From positions 1 to 44,234 of the forward strand of contig JARFXS010000019.1 in assembly GCA_029194465.1 (NCBI GenBank): a stretch of DNA of 44,234 bases, in the 5' to 3' direction. Origin of the DNA: Candidatus Nitrosocosmicus sp. GTDB taxonomy: Archaea; Thermoproteota; Nitrososphaeria; Nitrososphaerales; Nitrososphaeraceae. This document shows positions 1-7,961 of the stretch, piece after piece (the stretch's first letter is position 1; the number at the start of each line of letters is the position of its first letter). A program made the position numbers and the translations under genes. Under the pieces are notes generated by a model. It ran no database searches. It saw nothing but the letters and a program-made list of their open reading frames with translations, and had not been told where the DNA came from.

Positions 1-408
1 ACATCAACTGTTGAAATAACCGTATTGCTAGAGCTTTCTATAACAGAGACATTATTCGAATATGCATTAGCCACATAGATGTTATTATTGCTAGGGTTAA
101 ACGCCACAGCAGATGGACCATCTCCAACATCAACTGTTGAAATAACCGTATTGCTAGAGCTTTCTATAACAGAGACATCATCTGATAATGCATTAGCCAC
201 ATAGATGTTATTATTGCTAGGGTTAAACGCCACAGCAGATGGACCATCTCCAACATCAACTGTTGAAATAACCGTATTGCTAGAGCTTTCTATAACAGAG
301 ACATCATTTGAATTAGTATTAGCCACATAGATGTTATTATTGCTAGGGTTAAACGCCAGAGCAGACGGGCGTTCCCCCACATCAACTGTTGAAATAACCG
401 TATTGCTA
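1..408. repeat. 126-bp tandem repeat, about 3.2 copies
   Basis: Identical unit starts (acatcaactgttgaaataac) fall at 1, 127, 253 and 379, exactly 126 bp apart, so each unit encodes 42 residues and copy number can change without a frameshift. Copies differ mainly in the short segment coding for residues between the YVAN and NVSV motifs, and the last unit has a few further differences. The array continues beyond the left edge. Confidence 0.95.
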
Positions 409-506
409 GCCCAAACCCATTCTAGTCCTAAAAAAACTCCTGTATAAGTAGAAGTAAGTATCAAAGTTGTGATTAGTATCTCCAGAAACCCGTGTTTTAG
501 TTTCAT
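1..506 (-). CDS. Secreted YVTN beta-propeller repeat protein (N-terminal part; runs off the window)
   Basis: Reading leftward from an ATG at 506, the frame is open to the window edge, so only about 168 N-terminal residues are seen. The first ~30 residues are a basic start followed by a hydrophobic stretch (ILITTLILTSTYTGVFLGL), a likely signal peptide or anchor. After it come about 3.2 copies of a 42-residue unit with the core motif AFNPSNNNIYVAN and SSSNTVISTVDVG, typical of YVTN/NHL-type propeller blades of archaeal surface proteins. Propellers of this kind usually act in cell-surface adhesion or binding; no enzymatic residue is visible. It is transcribed divergently from the FAD oxidase gene. 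The copies are nearly identical in DNA, which suggests recent repeat expansion. Confidence 0.85.
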   Translation of the reverse strand, partial: MKLKHGFLEILITTLILTSTYTGVFLGLEWVWASNTVISTVDVGERPSALAFNPSNNNIYVANTNSNDVSVIESSSNTVISTVDVGDGPSAVAFNPSNNNIYVANALSDDVSVIESSSNTVISTVDVGDGPSAVAFNPSNNNIYVANAYSNNVSVIESSSNTVISTVD

Positions 507-856
507 TACAATCCTTATGATTGAAATATCAGCTATAAATATGGTAGACCGTTTTACAAAACATTACTCACTAATGATGAACAGTAGATCAAATTTTTAT
601 GAATGTTGGTATTAATTTTAATGTCATCCTTATGCTAACTATTGGTCTTTGGTAACCATATGTAGAATGTTTTCCATCCACTTGAATACCTTTTTAATGT
701 CATTGTTGACCACACTTTTTTCTTTTCCTTCTATTGATCAAAAGCCAATTAAGGTTATTATATCGAGATAAAAAATAAATAAAGATTTTCATGAAGTAAT
801 TCTTTTTTCTTCTTACACTAAAAATATTATATTGTATATAGGTATTAAATTAATCA
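507..856. other. Divergent intergenic region between propeller and FAD oxidase genes
   Basis: This AT-rich stretch of 350 bases must hold the promoters of both flanking genes. A TATA-like run (aaaaatattatattgtatat) lies just upstream of the oxidase start at 857. No RNA gene, repeat or coding remnant was recognised. Confidence 0.5.
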
Positions 857-2347
857 ATGAATGTATATGATGAACTAAAGCTTTCCTACAGTGGTGATAT
901 TTCTAATGAATCCTGGATTAGAGATTATTATTCTGTAGATTCGAGCTATCATCAAATTTACCCCGAATTAGTTTGTTTCCCTAAAGATAAGACGGATATA
1001 GTAACGTCTTTGAATTGTGCTAGCAAAAATGCCTTGTCTGTTGCGTGTCGTGGTGCAGGCACAAGTTTACTTGGTCAAAGTCTATCCAATGGATTGATTT
1101 TAGATTTTACTAAATATATGAACAAGATTCTTGATTTGGATATCCAATCTGGAACTGTAACCGTTCAGCCTGGCGTAGTTAAGGGTATCTTGGATAAAGA
1201 ATTAAAAAAACAAAGCAAGTTTTTACCACCAGATCCTGCAAGTAGTAATTATTGCACCATTGGAGGGATGGTTTCCAATAATTCTTCTGGACCACATGGT
1301 TTAGGATACGGGAGTATCCTTAAATATTTAGATCGTGTTGACTTTATCTATTCAAACGGAGACGAAGGTTTTGCTGAAAATGGTGCTTGTGATAGTAGAT
1401 TAAGAAAAATTCTATCACCCATAATTTCTATTCAAGATAAATTAGCTTCATATTATCCTGAGGTCAGTAAGAACTCATGTGGTTATAGATTAGATTCTGT
1501 TTTTGCTCCCGAATTCAAACCTCAAAATATTTTTGCAGCTTCAGAGGGAACATTATCAATTTTCGATTCCCTTAGATTAAAGATATTGGACCTACCCCTT
1601 TTCAGATCTCTTTTCTTAGTGTATTTTTCTGATGTCTTGTCTGCTTGTTTATATACCAAAAAAATTCTCTCTACTGTACCTGTAGCAGTTGAACTTTTGG
1701 ATTATTCCGTTATGGATTCTTCAATTAAATTGAATACGGTAAATGAGAATGGTTGTTTGCTATTTATAGAGTATTTTTATCAATTTCGGGACAAAATCTC
1801 TGACATACATGATTTGCTAAAAAGGAGCATATATCCTGGCGGCAAGATTGTAGAACATGCTCATGACATAGATTCAATAAATAAATTATGGCACTCGAGG
1901 AAAAATGCGTTGAACATGGCTATAAAAAATACCGTAGGAAACAGAAGACAATTTACTATAATAGAGGATACTGCGGTCTCAATCGATCATCTTCATGATT
2001 ATGTTGTTTATCTTTTATCACTTTATAACAAGTATGATCTACAATATGTTATATACGGCCATGTAGGTAATGGAAATCTTCATACCCGTCCCATTTTAGA
2101 TAACCATAATAATTCTGAAGATCATCTTCATTCCAAACAAGCGAGGATTCTACAAAAAATGACTAACGAGACTTTTAAAAAAGTATTTGAATATCGTGGA
2201 ACTATCACGGCTGAACACGGTGATGGAATAACTAGGACCCCATTCATAAAAAATGTATACAATAATTTTGTTTATAGCTATTTTAGTTATCTCAAAAAGT
2301 CGTTTGATCCACTAAATTTACTAAATCCAGGTAAAAAAGTCCCATAA
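857..2347 (+). CDS. FAD-linked oxidase, GlcD/D-lactate dehydrogenase type
   Basis: At 496 residues it matches the usual length of GlcD-type flavoproteins that oxidise 2-hydroxy acids such as glycolate, D-lactate or 2-hydroxyglutarate. The N-terminal FAD-binding (PCMH-type) domain shows CRGAGTSLLGQSL at residues 64-76, PDPASSN at 126-131 and TIGGMVSNNSSGPHGLGYGS at about 134-153. The C-terminal substrate domain has GHVGNGNLH at 401-409, AEHGDG at 452-457 and the family's final NPGKKVP. The family's partner iron-sulfur subunit (GlcF) is not adjacent, so the electron acceptor is unknown. It stands alone, divergent from the propeller gene, and starts at an ATG. The substrate cannot be told from sequence. 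Confidence 0.9.
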   Translation: MNVYDELKLSYSGDISNESWIRDYYSVDSSYHQIYPELVCFPKDKTDIVTSLNCASKNALSVACRGAGTSLLGQSLSNGLILDFTKYMNKILDLDIQSGTVTVQPGVVKGILDKELKKQSKFLPPDPASSNYCTIGGMVSNNSSGPHGLGYGSILKYLDRVDFIYSNGDEGFAENGACDSRLRKILSPIISIQDKLASYYPEVSKNSCGYRLDSVFAPEFKPQNIFAASEGTLSIFDSLRLKILDLPLFRSLFLVYFSDVLSACLYTKKILSTVPVAVELLDYSVMDSSIKLNTVNENGCLLFIEYFYQFRDKISDIHDLLKRSIYPGGKIVEHAHDIDSINKLWHSRKNALNMAIKNTVGNRRQFTIIEDTAVSIDHLHDYVVYLLSLYNKYDLQYVIYGHVGNGNLHTRPILDNHNNSEDHLHSKQARILQKMTNETFKKVFEYRGTITAEHGDGITRTPFIKNVYNNFVYSYFSYLKKSFDPLNLLNPGKKVP

Positions 2348-2518
2348 TTCGATCCACCAATAATGCTTCCCTTTTCAAAACCCCTTTGATATGTTGATTA
2401 GCATAGCCTGAGTTTTGTACGATATTTGATATTATATTCTCGTCTAATCCAATTTTGTTATAAACAAATTGTTACATTGCATCGTTATTTGTTTATATAA
2501 AAAATAGTGATGATTTAT

Positions 2519-2926
2519 CTATTCTGCACCAACTAACCCCAAAAAATCAAATCCATCCTCTTCACTTTGAGTGCTTTTTAATTTTACAATTGAAATTAGA
2601 TGACCGTCCGGATCTTCTATTATTGCATGCTTTCCAAAACCTTCTTCCTTAGGATTTTTAAAAAAAACTACACCTTTCTCTTTTAGTTTATTGATTGTGT
2701 TATCAAAATCACTTGCAGAAAAACCAAGTAGAATATGCTGGCCCGATTTCAGATTTTGTTTGTGTTTAGCTGGATGTAATGCCAATACTGTTTCTTTGTT
2801 GAAAAATTCTGTCCACTCATCAGATTCTTTTTTTAATGGCAGATTTAGAGTTTCTCTATAGAATTGAACAGATTTATTCATATCTGAAACTAAAAGTATT
2901 ACAGCGCCTAATTTTCTAAATGACAT
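2519..2926 (-). CDS. VOC (glyoxalase/bleomycin-resistance) superfamily protein
   Basis: This 135-residue protein has the paired beta-alpha-beta-beta-beta modules of the vicinal-oxygen-chelate fold. The first module starts with LGAVILLVSDMNKSVQFYRE, and the second contains GFSASDFDNTINKLKEKGV and ends with the typical AIIEDPDGHLISIVKL. The EDPDGH segment is a hallmark of glyoxalase-like dioxygenase and resistance proteins. It is convergent with the FAD oxidase gene (gap about 170 bases) and divergent from the next gene. Members range from glyoxalase I to antibiotic-binding proteins, so the substrate is not assigned. Confidence 0.88.
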   Translation of the reverse strand: MSFRKLGAVILLVSDMNKSVQFYRETLNLPLKKESDEWTEFFNKETVLALHPAKHKQNLKSGQHILLGFSASDFDNTINKLKEKGVVFFKNPKEEGFGKHAIIEDPDGHLISIVKLKSTQSEEDGFDFLGLVGAE

Positions 2927-2996
2927 CTAATTTGTCTATATTGCTTCTAAATTATGAACTTTTTGTATACGAATGGGTTTTTAGTAGACTTTTAAC

Positions 2997-3635
2997 GTGT
3001 CAAAAATTTTATTGATGTATGATGTGTGGTTATTATTGCAAGATAAGCTTTTTTTTATTTATGTATCAAAAAATGAAGAATGGAAGAAGCGATATCAAGA
3101 AGATTGGGGTTATGTTTCTTCGATGGTGCGATTCTTTCAGTGGTGGATTAAACGTGAATTTAAAGAAGATTTATCTGTAGAGGTTGATATCTTACCCGTA
3201 ATTCCTGGACGATTATTCGATAGGATTAATCTCGCATATCTATTAAGAGATCATCGAGAAAGGGGTTTCTCCATATTTCATTTCTATCTCGCTTATTTTG
3301 GACCTTTATGGTCGGATTGTCGTATGGATGTATATCATGGTGAGAATTTTGGACTAGCCGCTTGGTTGAGACCCAAAGTTTTTTCTTCAGATTTCAAAAA
3401 TGAAAAGTTTTTTGCTGATAATAATTGTGCAAAAATATCTCACATAATATGTCATGAAATAATTAGACGCAAAATGAAAAAAAGAAAAGTATATTTCGAT
3501 CAAGTACATAAGATTTGGGATCTTCATACGAAAGACGATGTTCCTTTTTTATACTATAACAAACAATTCAATAGGGTCTCACAAAATGGTGAATACAAAT
3601 ACGTTACTATAGATGCATCTAAACTTGAATATTAG
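2997..3635 (+). CDS. Hypothetical protein, possibly thaumarchaeal-specific
   Basis: I do not recognise this 212-residue protein. It starts at a GTG and has a 20-base gap to the next gene. It is rich in aromatic residues (WGYVSSMVRFFQWWIKREF) and has a C-terminal half with NCAKISHIICHEIIRRKMKK followed by QVHKIWDLH. The spaced His and Cys residues could bind a metal, but the classical HExxH motif is absent (it reads HEIIR). There is no signal peptide or clear membrane helix. A secreted-protease reading (archaemetzincin-like) was considered and is not supported. Confidence 0.7.
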   Translation: MSKILLMYDVWLLLQDKLFFIYVSKNEEWKKRYQEDWGYVSSMVRFFQWWIKREFKEDLSVEVDILPVIPGRLFDRINLAYLLRDHRERGFSIFHFYLAYFGPLWSDCRMDVYHGENFGLAAWLRPKVFSSDFKNEKFFADNNCAKISHIICHEIIRRKMKKRKVYFDQVHKIWDLHTKDDVPFLYYNKQFNRVSQNGEYKYVTIDASKLEY

Positions 3636-3655
3636 TATTAAGGTAAGATTGTTAG

Positions 3656-3925
3656 ATGGGTACTTCATTGAGATATCGTCGTATGATAAAGATAGGTGCT
3701 TTGATCTCTACGGCTGGAGTCATTATGTTGATTTTATTTGGATTGATTTTACTACTGTTTCCAGTTACAAAAATTTGTGAGGAGAACTGCAATTACCTTT
3801 CAAGTGCACCTGAATATCTTAGACAATTGATAAATCCTTTATTTTTATTTATTTCTTTGATATTGATTTCCTCGGGAGTTTTTTTTATCCGTATAGGGAA
3901 TAGGCAACTATATAGAAGCTTATAG
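3656..3925 (+). CDS. Small membrane protein with two helices
   Basis: This 89-residue protein has two clear hydrophobic segments, about residues 12-36 (IGALISTAGVIMLILFGLIL) and 60-79 (LINPLFLFISLILISSGVFF). Between them is a short loop with two cysteines (KICEENCNYL) that could form a disulfide or bind a metal. Both tails are basic. It lies 20 bases after the preceding gene and 55 before the zinc-ribbon gene on the same strand, so the three may be co-transcribed. The function is unknown. Confidence 0.7.
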   Translation: MGTSLRYRRMIKIGALISTAGVIMLILFGLILLLFPVTKICEENCNYLSSAPEYLRQLINPLFLFISLILISSGVFFIRIGNRQLYRSL

Positions 3926-3980
3926 TTCTCTGCTTTGGTTGTAGTATCCTTTATTGAATTTCCTATGCCATTAAACTAAA

Positions 3981-4298
3981 ATGTCTGATTGCATAAATAT
4001 AATGTACTTTATGGCCAATCCATTTAGAAAAATACTATATACTTTTACAGCTAATCCATTCAAGAAATGGAAACCTAGAGGAAAAATTTATAGTTTCAGA
4101 TGTTCACAATGTGGGGAAGTCTTCATATCTAGCCATAATTTAGATGCTCCGTTGTGTAACAAATGTATTCAAAAGATTAAATCCTTGGATTCCACTGTTG
4201 ATAATGAAAAAAAATGCTCTGAGTGTGGTAACTCTGGAGTTATTTATGGTAAAGATCGATGTCATTCTTGTTATTTTAGCTTCAAGAAGAACAAATAA
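3981..4298 (+). CDS. Double zinc-ribbon protein
   Basis: The 105-residue product carries two four-cysteine knuckle pairs: C41-x2-C44 with C59-x2-C62, and C79-x2-C82 with C94-x2-C97. Each pair matches a zinc ribbon, a fold common in archaeal nucleic-acid-binding and transcription-related proteins. The first ~40 residues are basic and aromatic (NPFRKILYTFTANPFKKWKP). No catalytic domain accompanies the ribbons, so a binding or adaptor role is inferred. An internal ATG at residue 8 or 11 is an alternative start. Confidence 0.75.
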   Translation: MSDCINIMYFMANPFRKILYTFTANPFKKWKPRGKIYSFRCSQCGEVFISSHNLDAPLCNKCIQKIKSLDSTVDNEKKCSECGNSGVIYGKDRCHSCYFSFKKNK

Positions 4299-4557
4299 TT
4301 TTCTAAAATTTTGTTAATATTCGTCTTTTCAGAGTTTATATCGGTTCATACTCATATATTCACTGTTTTAATTGGACCGCATGTTTCAATCCATTTAATA
4401 TAATATGTGTGCATGTATGTAATAATTTATTATTGCTAATTTTTGATAATTATGTAACAACCATTATTCCTCTTAATCTATTAAATGTCTAGTTTGTTTT
4501 TCATTGTCATTGTGTAAACTTCAGAATGATTGAGGGAAGATGGGGCCGAAGGGAATT

Positions 4558-4584
4558 GTTCTAATATATGTACTTATATTATTT
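4558..4584 (-). other. Predicted tRNA-Trp intron 2, in the T-loop
   Basis: The T-loop is 27 bases too long. The extra sequence forms a seven-pair hairpin (TAATATA/TATATTA around AGTACA). The exact boundary is ambiguous by a few bases because of a repeated CAA; any of the allowed cuts restores a seven-base T-loop (TTCAATT or TTCAAAT). Non-canonical T-loop introns are known in archaea, so the reading is plausible but not proven. Confidence 0.75.
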
Positions 4585-4603
4585 GAACCCCTGATCCACG
4601 GGT

Positions 4604-4630
4604 TTCTTCAATAATTGCCCATTATTTGAT
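4604..4630 (-). other. Predicted tRNA-Trp intron 1, canonical position 37/38
   Basis: These 27 bases interrupt the anticodon loop directly 3' of G37. They fold into a hairpin (AATAAT/ATTATT around a five-base loop), as expected for the bulge-helix-bulge substrate of the archaeal splicing endonuclease. Confidence 0.85.
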
Positions 4631-4785
4631 CTGGAGCCCGTTGCGATGCCTGGCTTCGCTACGACCCCACCTTAATATAGGTTTTTTAATTGTAACTATA
4701 AGTTTTTCTAAATTTGAATTAGCGTATGAATACGAAAATTGCTCAATATGTGTCAAATAAGCCTATTCCATAAAAAATATAAGGT

Positions 4786-6654
4786 TTGTTAAACACAATA
4801 TTATTAACGTTGGCAAAATCTATTGATTATGATGTTCTTTCTTCAGCGAAAAATAAAGAACTCGAGACTAATGAAAAATGGGGTTTAGCAGAAGAATCTG
4901 AATATTTTGCTAATAAGGTAAAGCTATATCGTCAAGATAAATTGAATGCAGATGAATTTAGGCGTTTTAGACTTCAAAACGGTGCGTATGGCTCTAGATT
5001 AAATAGTGAATTTAGTATGATAAGAATAAAGGTTCCAGGTGGTGATATCACGCCTACCCAGCTTGAAAAGGTTGCCAGTCTATCAGAATCATTCTCAATC
5101 GGATCTGCTCATGTATCTACCAGACAAAATATTCAATTGCACTGGGTGCAATTAGAAGATGTAAGTGAAGTATTTCGCGGTTTAGCTGAAGTAGGACTTA
5201 CTTCTAGGGAGGCTTGCGGTAATACCATTAGAAATGTAATGTGCAGTCATTTTGCAGGAGTATGTCCTAATGAACCATTTGATACTACTCCTTACGCTAA
5301 AGCAATAGCGAGGTTTTTTCTAAGAAATCCTATTTGTCAGAATCTTCCCAGAAAATTTAAATTTAATTTTTCATGTTGTCCAGAACATGGTTATGTAAGG
5401 ATAGCCGACGTGGGCCTAGTTCCTACAGTCCGTGATGGAGTAAGGGGCTTCCGGGTCTACTTGGGAGGCGGCTTAGGCGCTGCCTCTTTTATAGGTCATT
5501 TATTAGAGGAGTTTACTCCAGAATCTAGGCTTTTATCTACTTCTATAGCTACAATTCGACTATATGATCGACTAGGAAATAGAGAAAATCTTGCAAGAAA
5601 TAGAATGCGTTATTTGGTCAGTGAAATCGGATGGGAAAAATTTCAGGGCTTATTATTGAAGGAACGAATCCTGGTTGAAGCAACAATTTCTATACCCACA
5701 AGAAAATCATATGATGGTTTTTTGAATACTGGAGATTTGAATAATATTTCAATTTCCTCTACCTCTACAAAGAGTAAAATTACATTACCTGTAATAAATT
5801 CCAATTCTGGCGACACGCCATACACTCGATGGCTAAATACCAATGTTGTTGCTCAGAAACAGTCTGGTTATTACAGTGTGTATATAACCTTAGGTGCAGG
5901 CGATATCACCTCTAGTCAGTTACGGATTTTTGCAGAATGTATCCGGGAATTTTCGCTAGAAAAAAAAGCCCGAACGACTCCTCAGCAAAACTTTCTGGTC
6001 CGATATATAAAAGCAGATCAATTACCAAAGGTTTTCCAAAAACTATCCGGTAATGGATTAGGAAATCCTGGTGCAAATACAATTGTATCTACTGTAGGTT
6101 GTTCCGGAACTACATCATGTAATCTAGCTATTACTAATTCTCATAGGCTTGCAAAAGAAATCCAAAGTAAATTTTTGGAACTAAATGTTGATTTAGATAA
6201 AGACTTTGTTGATTCTTCTATCAAAATTAGCGGATGTCCTAATTCTTGTGGACAGCATGAGGTCGCAACTATCGGTTTCTATGGTGGTGCTACTAGGATT
6301 GGAACATCCATGGTTCCAATCTATACCATGCTTTTTGCTGGTAGTACTGGCGAGAATGGCGAACTGGGCAAGGCAATCATGCGTGTTCCAGCTAAAAAGG
6401 TGCTGGACGTCGTTCTTAAAATATTTGAACATTTCAAAAAAGAAAGGACAGGTAATGAAAAATTAAATGAATGGATTTACAAGATTTCAAATGGAAATGG
6501 ACCTGGCGAAATTAAGAATGTAGATGACATGAAGAATTTACTTTTACCTATAATTGAGTTACCCGCATTTTCCACCGCCCCTGATTTTTACAAAGACTAT
6601 GGAACCGATACCAATTTTGTAGCAAAAACTGCTAGAGGCGAATGCGCTGCTTGA
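4786..6654 (+). CDS. Siroheme/4Fe-4S sulfite or nitrite reductase (ferredoxin-type, assimilatory)
   Basis: The 622-residue protein has the two-fold repeat of the nitrite/sulfite reductase family: a ferredoxin-like half-domain (about residues 65-140, including SIGSAHVSTRQNIQLHWV) and a second copy at about 360-430 (KKARTTPQQNFLVRYI). The four cysteines that hold the 4Fe-4S cluster and siroheme are present as C439-x5-C445 and C484-x3-C488 (SGCPNSCGQHE). It catalyses six-electron reduction of sulfite to sulfide or nitrite to ammonium. The overlapping rhodanese gene favours sulfite, by inference only. The start used is a TTG with aagg just upstream; a second in-frame TTG at 4810 is possible. Confidence 0.9.
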   Translation: MLNTILLTLAKSIDYDVLSSAKNKELETNEKWGLAEESEYFANKVKLYRQDKLNADEFRRFRLQNGAYGSRLNSEFSMIRIKVPGGDITPTQLEKVASLSESFSIGSAHVSTRQNIQLHWVQLEDVSEVFRGLAEVGLTSREACGNTIRNVMCSHFAGVCPNEPFDTTPYAKAIARFFLRNPICQNLPRKFKFNFSCCPEHGYVRIADVGLVPTVRDGVRGFRVYLGGGLGAASFIGHLLEEFTPESRLLSTSIATIRLYDRLGNRENLARNRMRYLVSEIGWEKFQGLLLKERILVEATISIPTRKSYDGFLNTGDLNNISISSTSTKSKITLPVINSNSGDTPYTRWLNTNVVAQKQSGYYSVYITLGAGDITSSQLRIFAECIREFSLEKKARTTPQQNFLVRYIKADQLPKVFQKLSGNGLGNPGANTIVSTVGCSGTTSCNLAITNSHRLAKEIQSKFLELNVDLDKDFVDSSIKISGCPNSCGQHEVATIGFYGGATRIGTSMVPIYTMLFAGSTGENGELGKAIMRVPAKKVLDVVLKIFEHFKKERTGNEKLNEWIYKISNGNGPGEIKNVDDMKNLLLPIIELPAFSTAPDFYKDYGTDTNFVAKTARGECAA

Positions 6655-7550
6655 GCAAATCCATAAAGCGAAAGAAAAATGATGTCAAGGTAAAGGTAAA
6701 GGTAAAATCTAAGATCGTAAATAAACGTGTAAAATCAAAAGCAAATCCTCCATCAACACCTTCCTTGAATTTTGTATGTGATATTGATACTCTAAGAACC
6801 CTAATAAAAAAAAATAAAGTTAGAGTTGTGGATGTCAGAAAAAGAGACGAATATTTGAAAGGTCATATAAAGACGGCCGCTTCTTTACCATTAGCTGAAT
6901 TATTATCCAATGATGACCCCGAGTCCATAATTAATATTTTGAATAATCTTGGTATATCAGATGACACTTTGGTAGTCATTTATGATGATACATTTGGTGC
7001 ACTCGCGTCAAGGGTAGCATGGTCATTTAAGTTTGTTGGACACAGAAACGTTGCATTATTGGAAGTTACTTATGATAATTGGAAAAAACTAGGTTTAGAA
7101 ATTGAAAGGAAGTCTAACAAATATTCTAAAGTTTCACATTCTATTGATATAGACTATTCCATATTTGCAGATGCTGAATATATAGAAAATGCTCAAAATG
7201 ATACAAATAAGATCATAATTGATTCTCGAGAAAGATTGAATTTTTTAACAGAACACATTCCTAATTCAAAGAATATTCCATACACCATGTTGCGCTCGGA
7301 AAATTCCATTTTAAGAAATCCTTCTGAACTTAAACGATTCATTGAAAATAGGGGTATTGACTTAAACAATGAGATAATCACTTACTGTGGAAGCGTCGGA
7401 ACGTTGTCAGGATTAGCCTTTTTTGCCTTAAAGACCGCAGGAATTTCAAACGTGAAGCTATATCCAAAATCATTTAAGGAGTGGAAATCTCTTGGAAAAC
7501 CCAAAACCGAATTCAAAGATGCTAACTACTGGGATCTTTCGGCAGAGTAA
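6642..7550 (+). CDS. Tandem-rhodanese sulfurtransferase
   Basis: The 302-residue protein starts 13 bases inside the end of the reductase gene, so the two are very likely one transcript with coupled translation. A Lys-rich N-terminal tail of about 40 residues (KVKVKVKSKIVNKRVKSK) precedes two rhodanese domains. The first, about 48-160, has VRVVDVRKRDEYLKGHI but no catalytic Cys. The second, about 180-290, has IIIDSRERLNFLTEHIPNS and the active-site loop YCGSVG with C249. The loop is closer to 3-mercaptopyruvate sulfurtransferase than to classical thiosulfate rhodanese. It probably transfers sulfane sulfur from or to products of the neighbouring reductase. The basic tail is unusual and could bind nucleic acid or a partner. 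Confidence 0.88.
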   Translation: MRCLSKSIKRKKNDVKVKVKVKSKIVNKRVKSKANPPSTPSLNFVCDIDTLRTLIKKNKVRVVDVRKRDEYLKGHIKTAASLPLAELLSNDDPESIINILNNLGISDDTLVVIYDDTFGALASRVAWSFKFVGHRNVALLEVTYDNWKKLGLEIERKSNKYSKVSHSIDIDYSIFADAEYIENAQNDTNKIIIDSRERLNFLTEHIPNSKNIPYTMLRSENSILRNPSELKRFIENRGIDLNNEIITYCGSVGTLSGLAFFALKTAGISNVKLYPKSFKEWKSLGKPKTEFKDANYWDLSAE

Positions 7551-7567
7551 GTGTTTTATTTATTCCT

Positions 7568-7957
7568 CTATTTCTCAAACCATTCATTAATTCTTTCTAA
7601 TTCGCAGCCATTCACAGTTATTTTTATGGGTCCCAATGGGGATTCATTTTCGTTTTCTACTAATACCACCACGTCAGAAAATGCAGCCTGTTTATTTAGT
7701 AAAAACCAAGTACTTTGCATGTTGTAATTGTTATACAGAATTCTCTCTAAAACAGCCAGTGTTTTTTTTGATCTTATCTTGTCTTTTATTTTTCTCAAAC
7801 CATCAAAATTATTCATCTTGGTATACAAATTATTCTTTCTTATTGCTAGTTCTGAATCTGGTAATAGGTTTTTGACAGCAAAAACCACCTTTTGTGTGTC
7901 TTCAGTCAAATTAATTGGAGTTATGACAATAACTTCCATACTTTCAAGCTCCATTTT
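7568..7957 (-). CDS. UPF0201 family protein (predicted RNA-binding, COG1325)
   Basis: The product resembles archaeal UPF0201 proteins, once described as exosome-associated RNA-binding proteins. It has an N-terminal strand MEVIVITPINLTEDTQKVVFAV-like segment and a C-terminal half with LGPIKITVNGCELERINEW. The frame can be read from 8005, but that start would overlap the upstream kinase by 44 bases. The ATG at 7957 leaves a 4-base gap and fits family N-termini; the ATG at 7942 also would. UPF0200 and UPF0201 genes are often adjacent in archaea, which supports the call. The molecular role is not established. Confidence 0.8.
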   Translation of the reverse strand, partial: KMELESMEVIVITPINLTEDTQKVVFAVKNLLPDSELAIRKNNLYTKMNNFDGLRKIKDKIRSKKTLAVLERILYNNYNMQSTWFLLNKQAAFSDVVVLVENENESPLGPIKITVNGCELERINEWFEK

Positions 7958-7961
7958 TGTT

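Larger units (their letters stand above)
4541..4668 (-). tRNA. tRNA-Trp (anticodon CCA) with two predicted 27-nt introns
   Basis: Read on the minus strand, the acceptor stem GGGGTCG pairs with CGGCCCC (one G-T pair) and is followed by discriminator A. The D-arm is GCGA/TCGC. The anticodon stem ACGGG pairs perfectly with CCCGT, and its loop starts CTCCAG, placing CCA at positions 34-36. Between loop base 37 and base 38 lie 27 extra bases (4604-4630). The T-stem AGGGG pairs with CCCTT, but the loop between them is 34 bases instead of 7, giving a second 27-base insertion. Removing both leaves a normal 74-base tRNA (128 minus 54). CCA is not encoded. A TATA-like sequence lies just upstream, around 4690-4700. 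Confidence 0.93.

Noticed and set aside
1..408. Possible CRISPR array from regular repeats
   Set aside because: The units are 126 bp, contiguous, in frame and code YVTN blades; there are no short repeats with unique spacers.
2997..3635. Zinc metalloprotease
   Set aside because: The tempting segment reads HEIIR, not HExxH, and no third ligand pattern follows.
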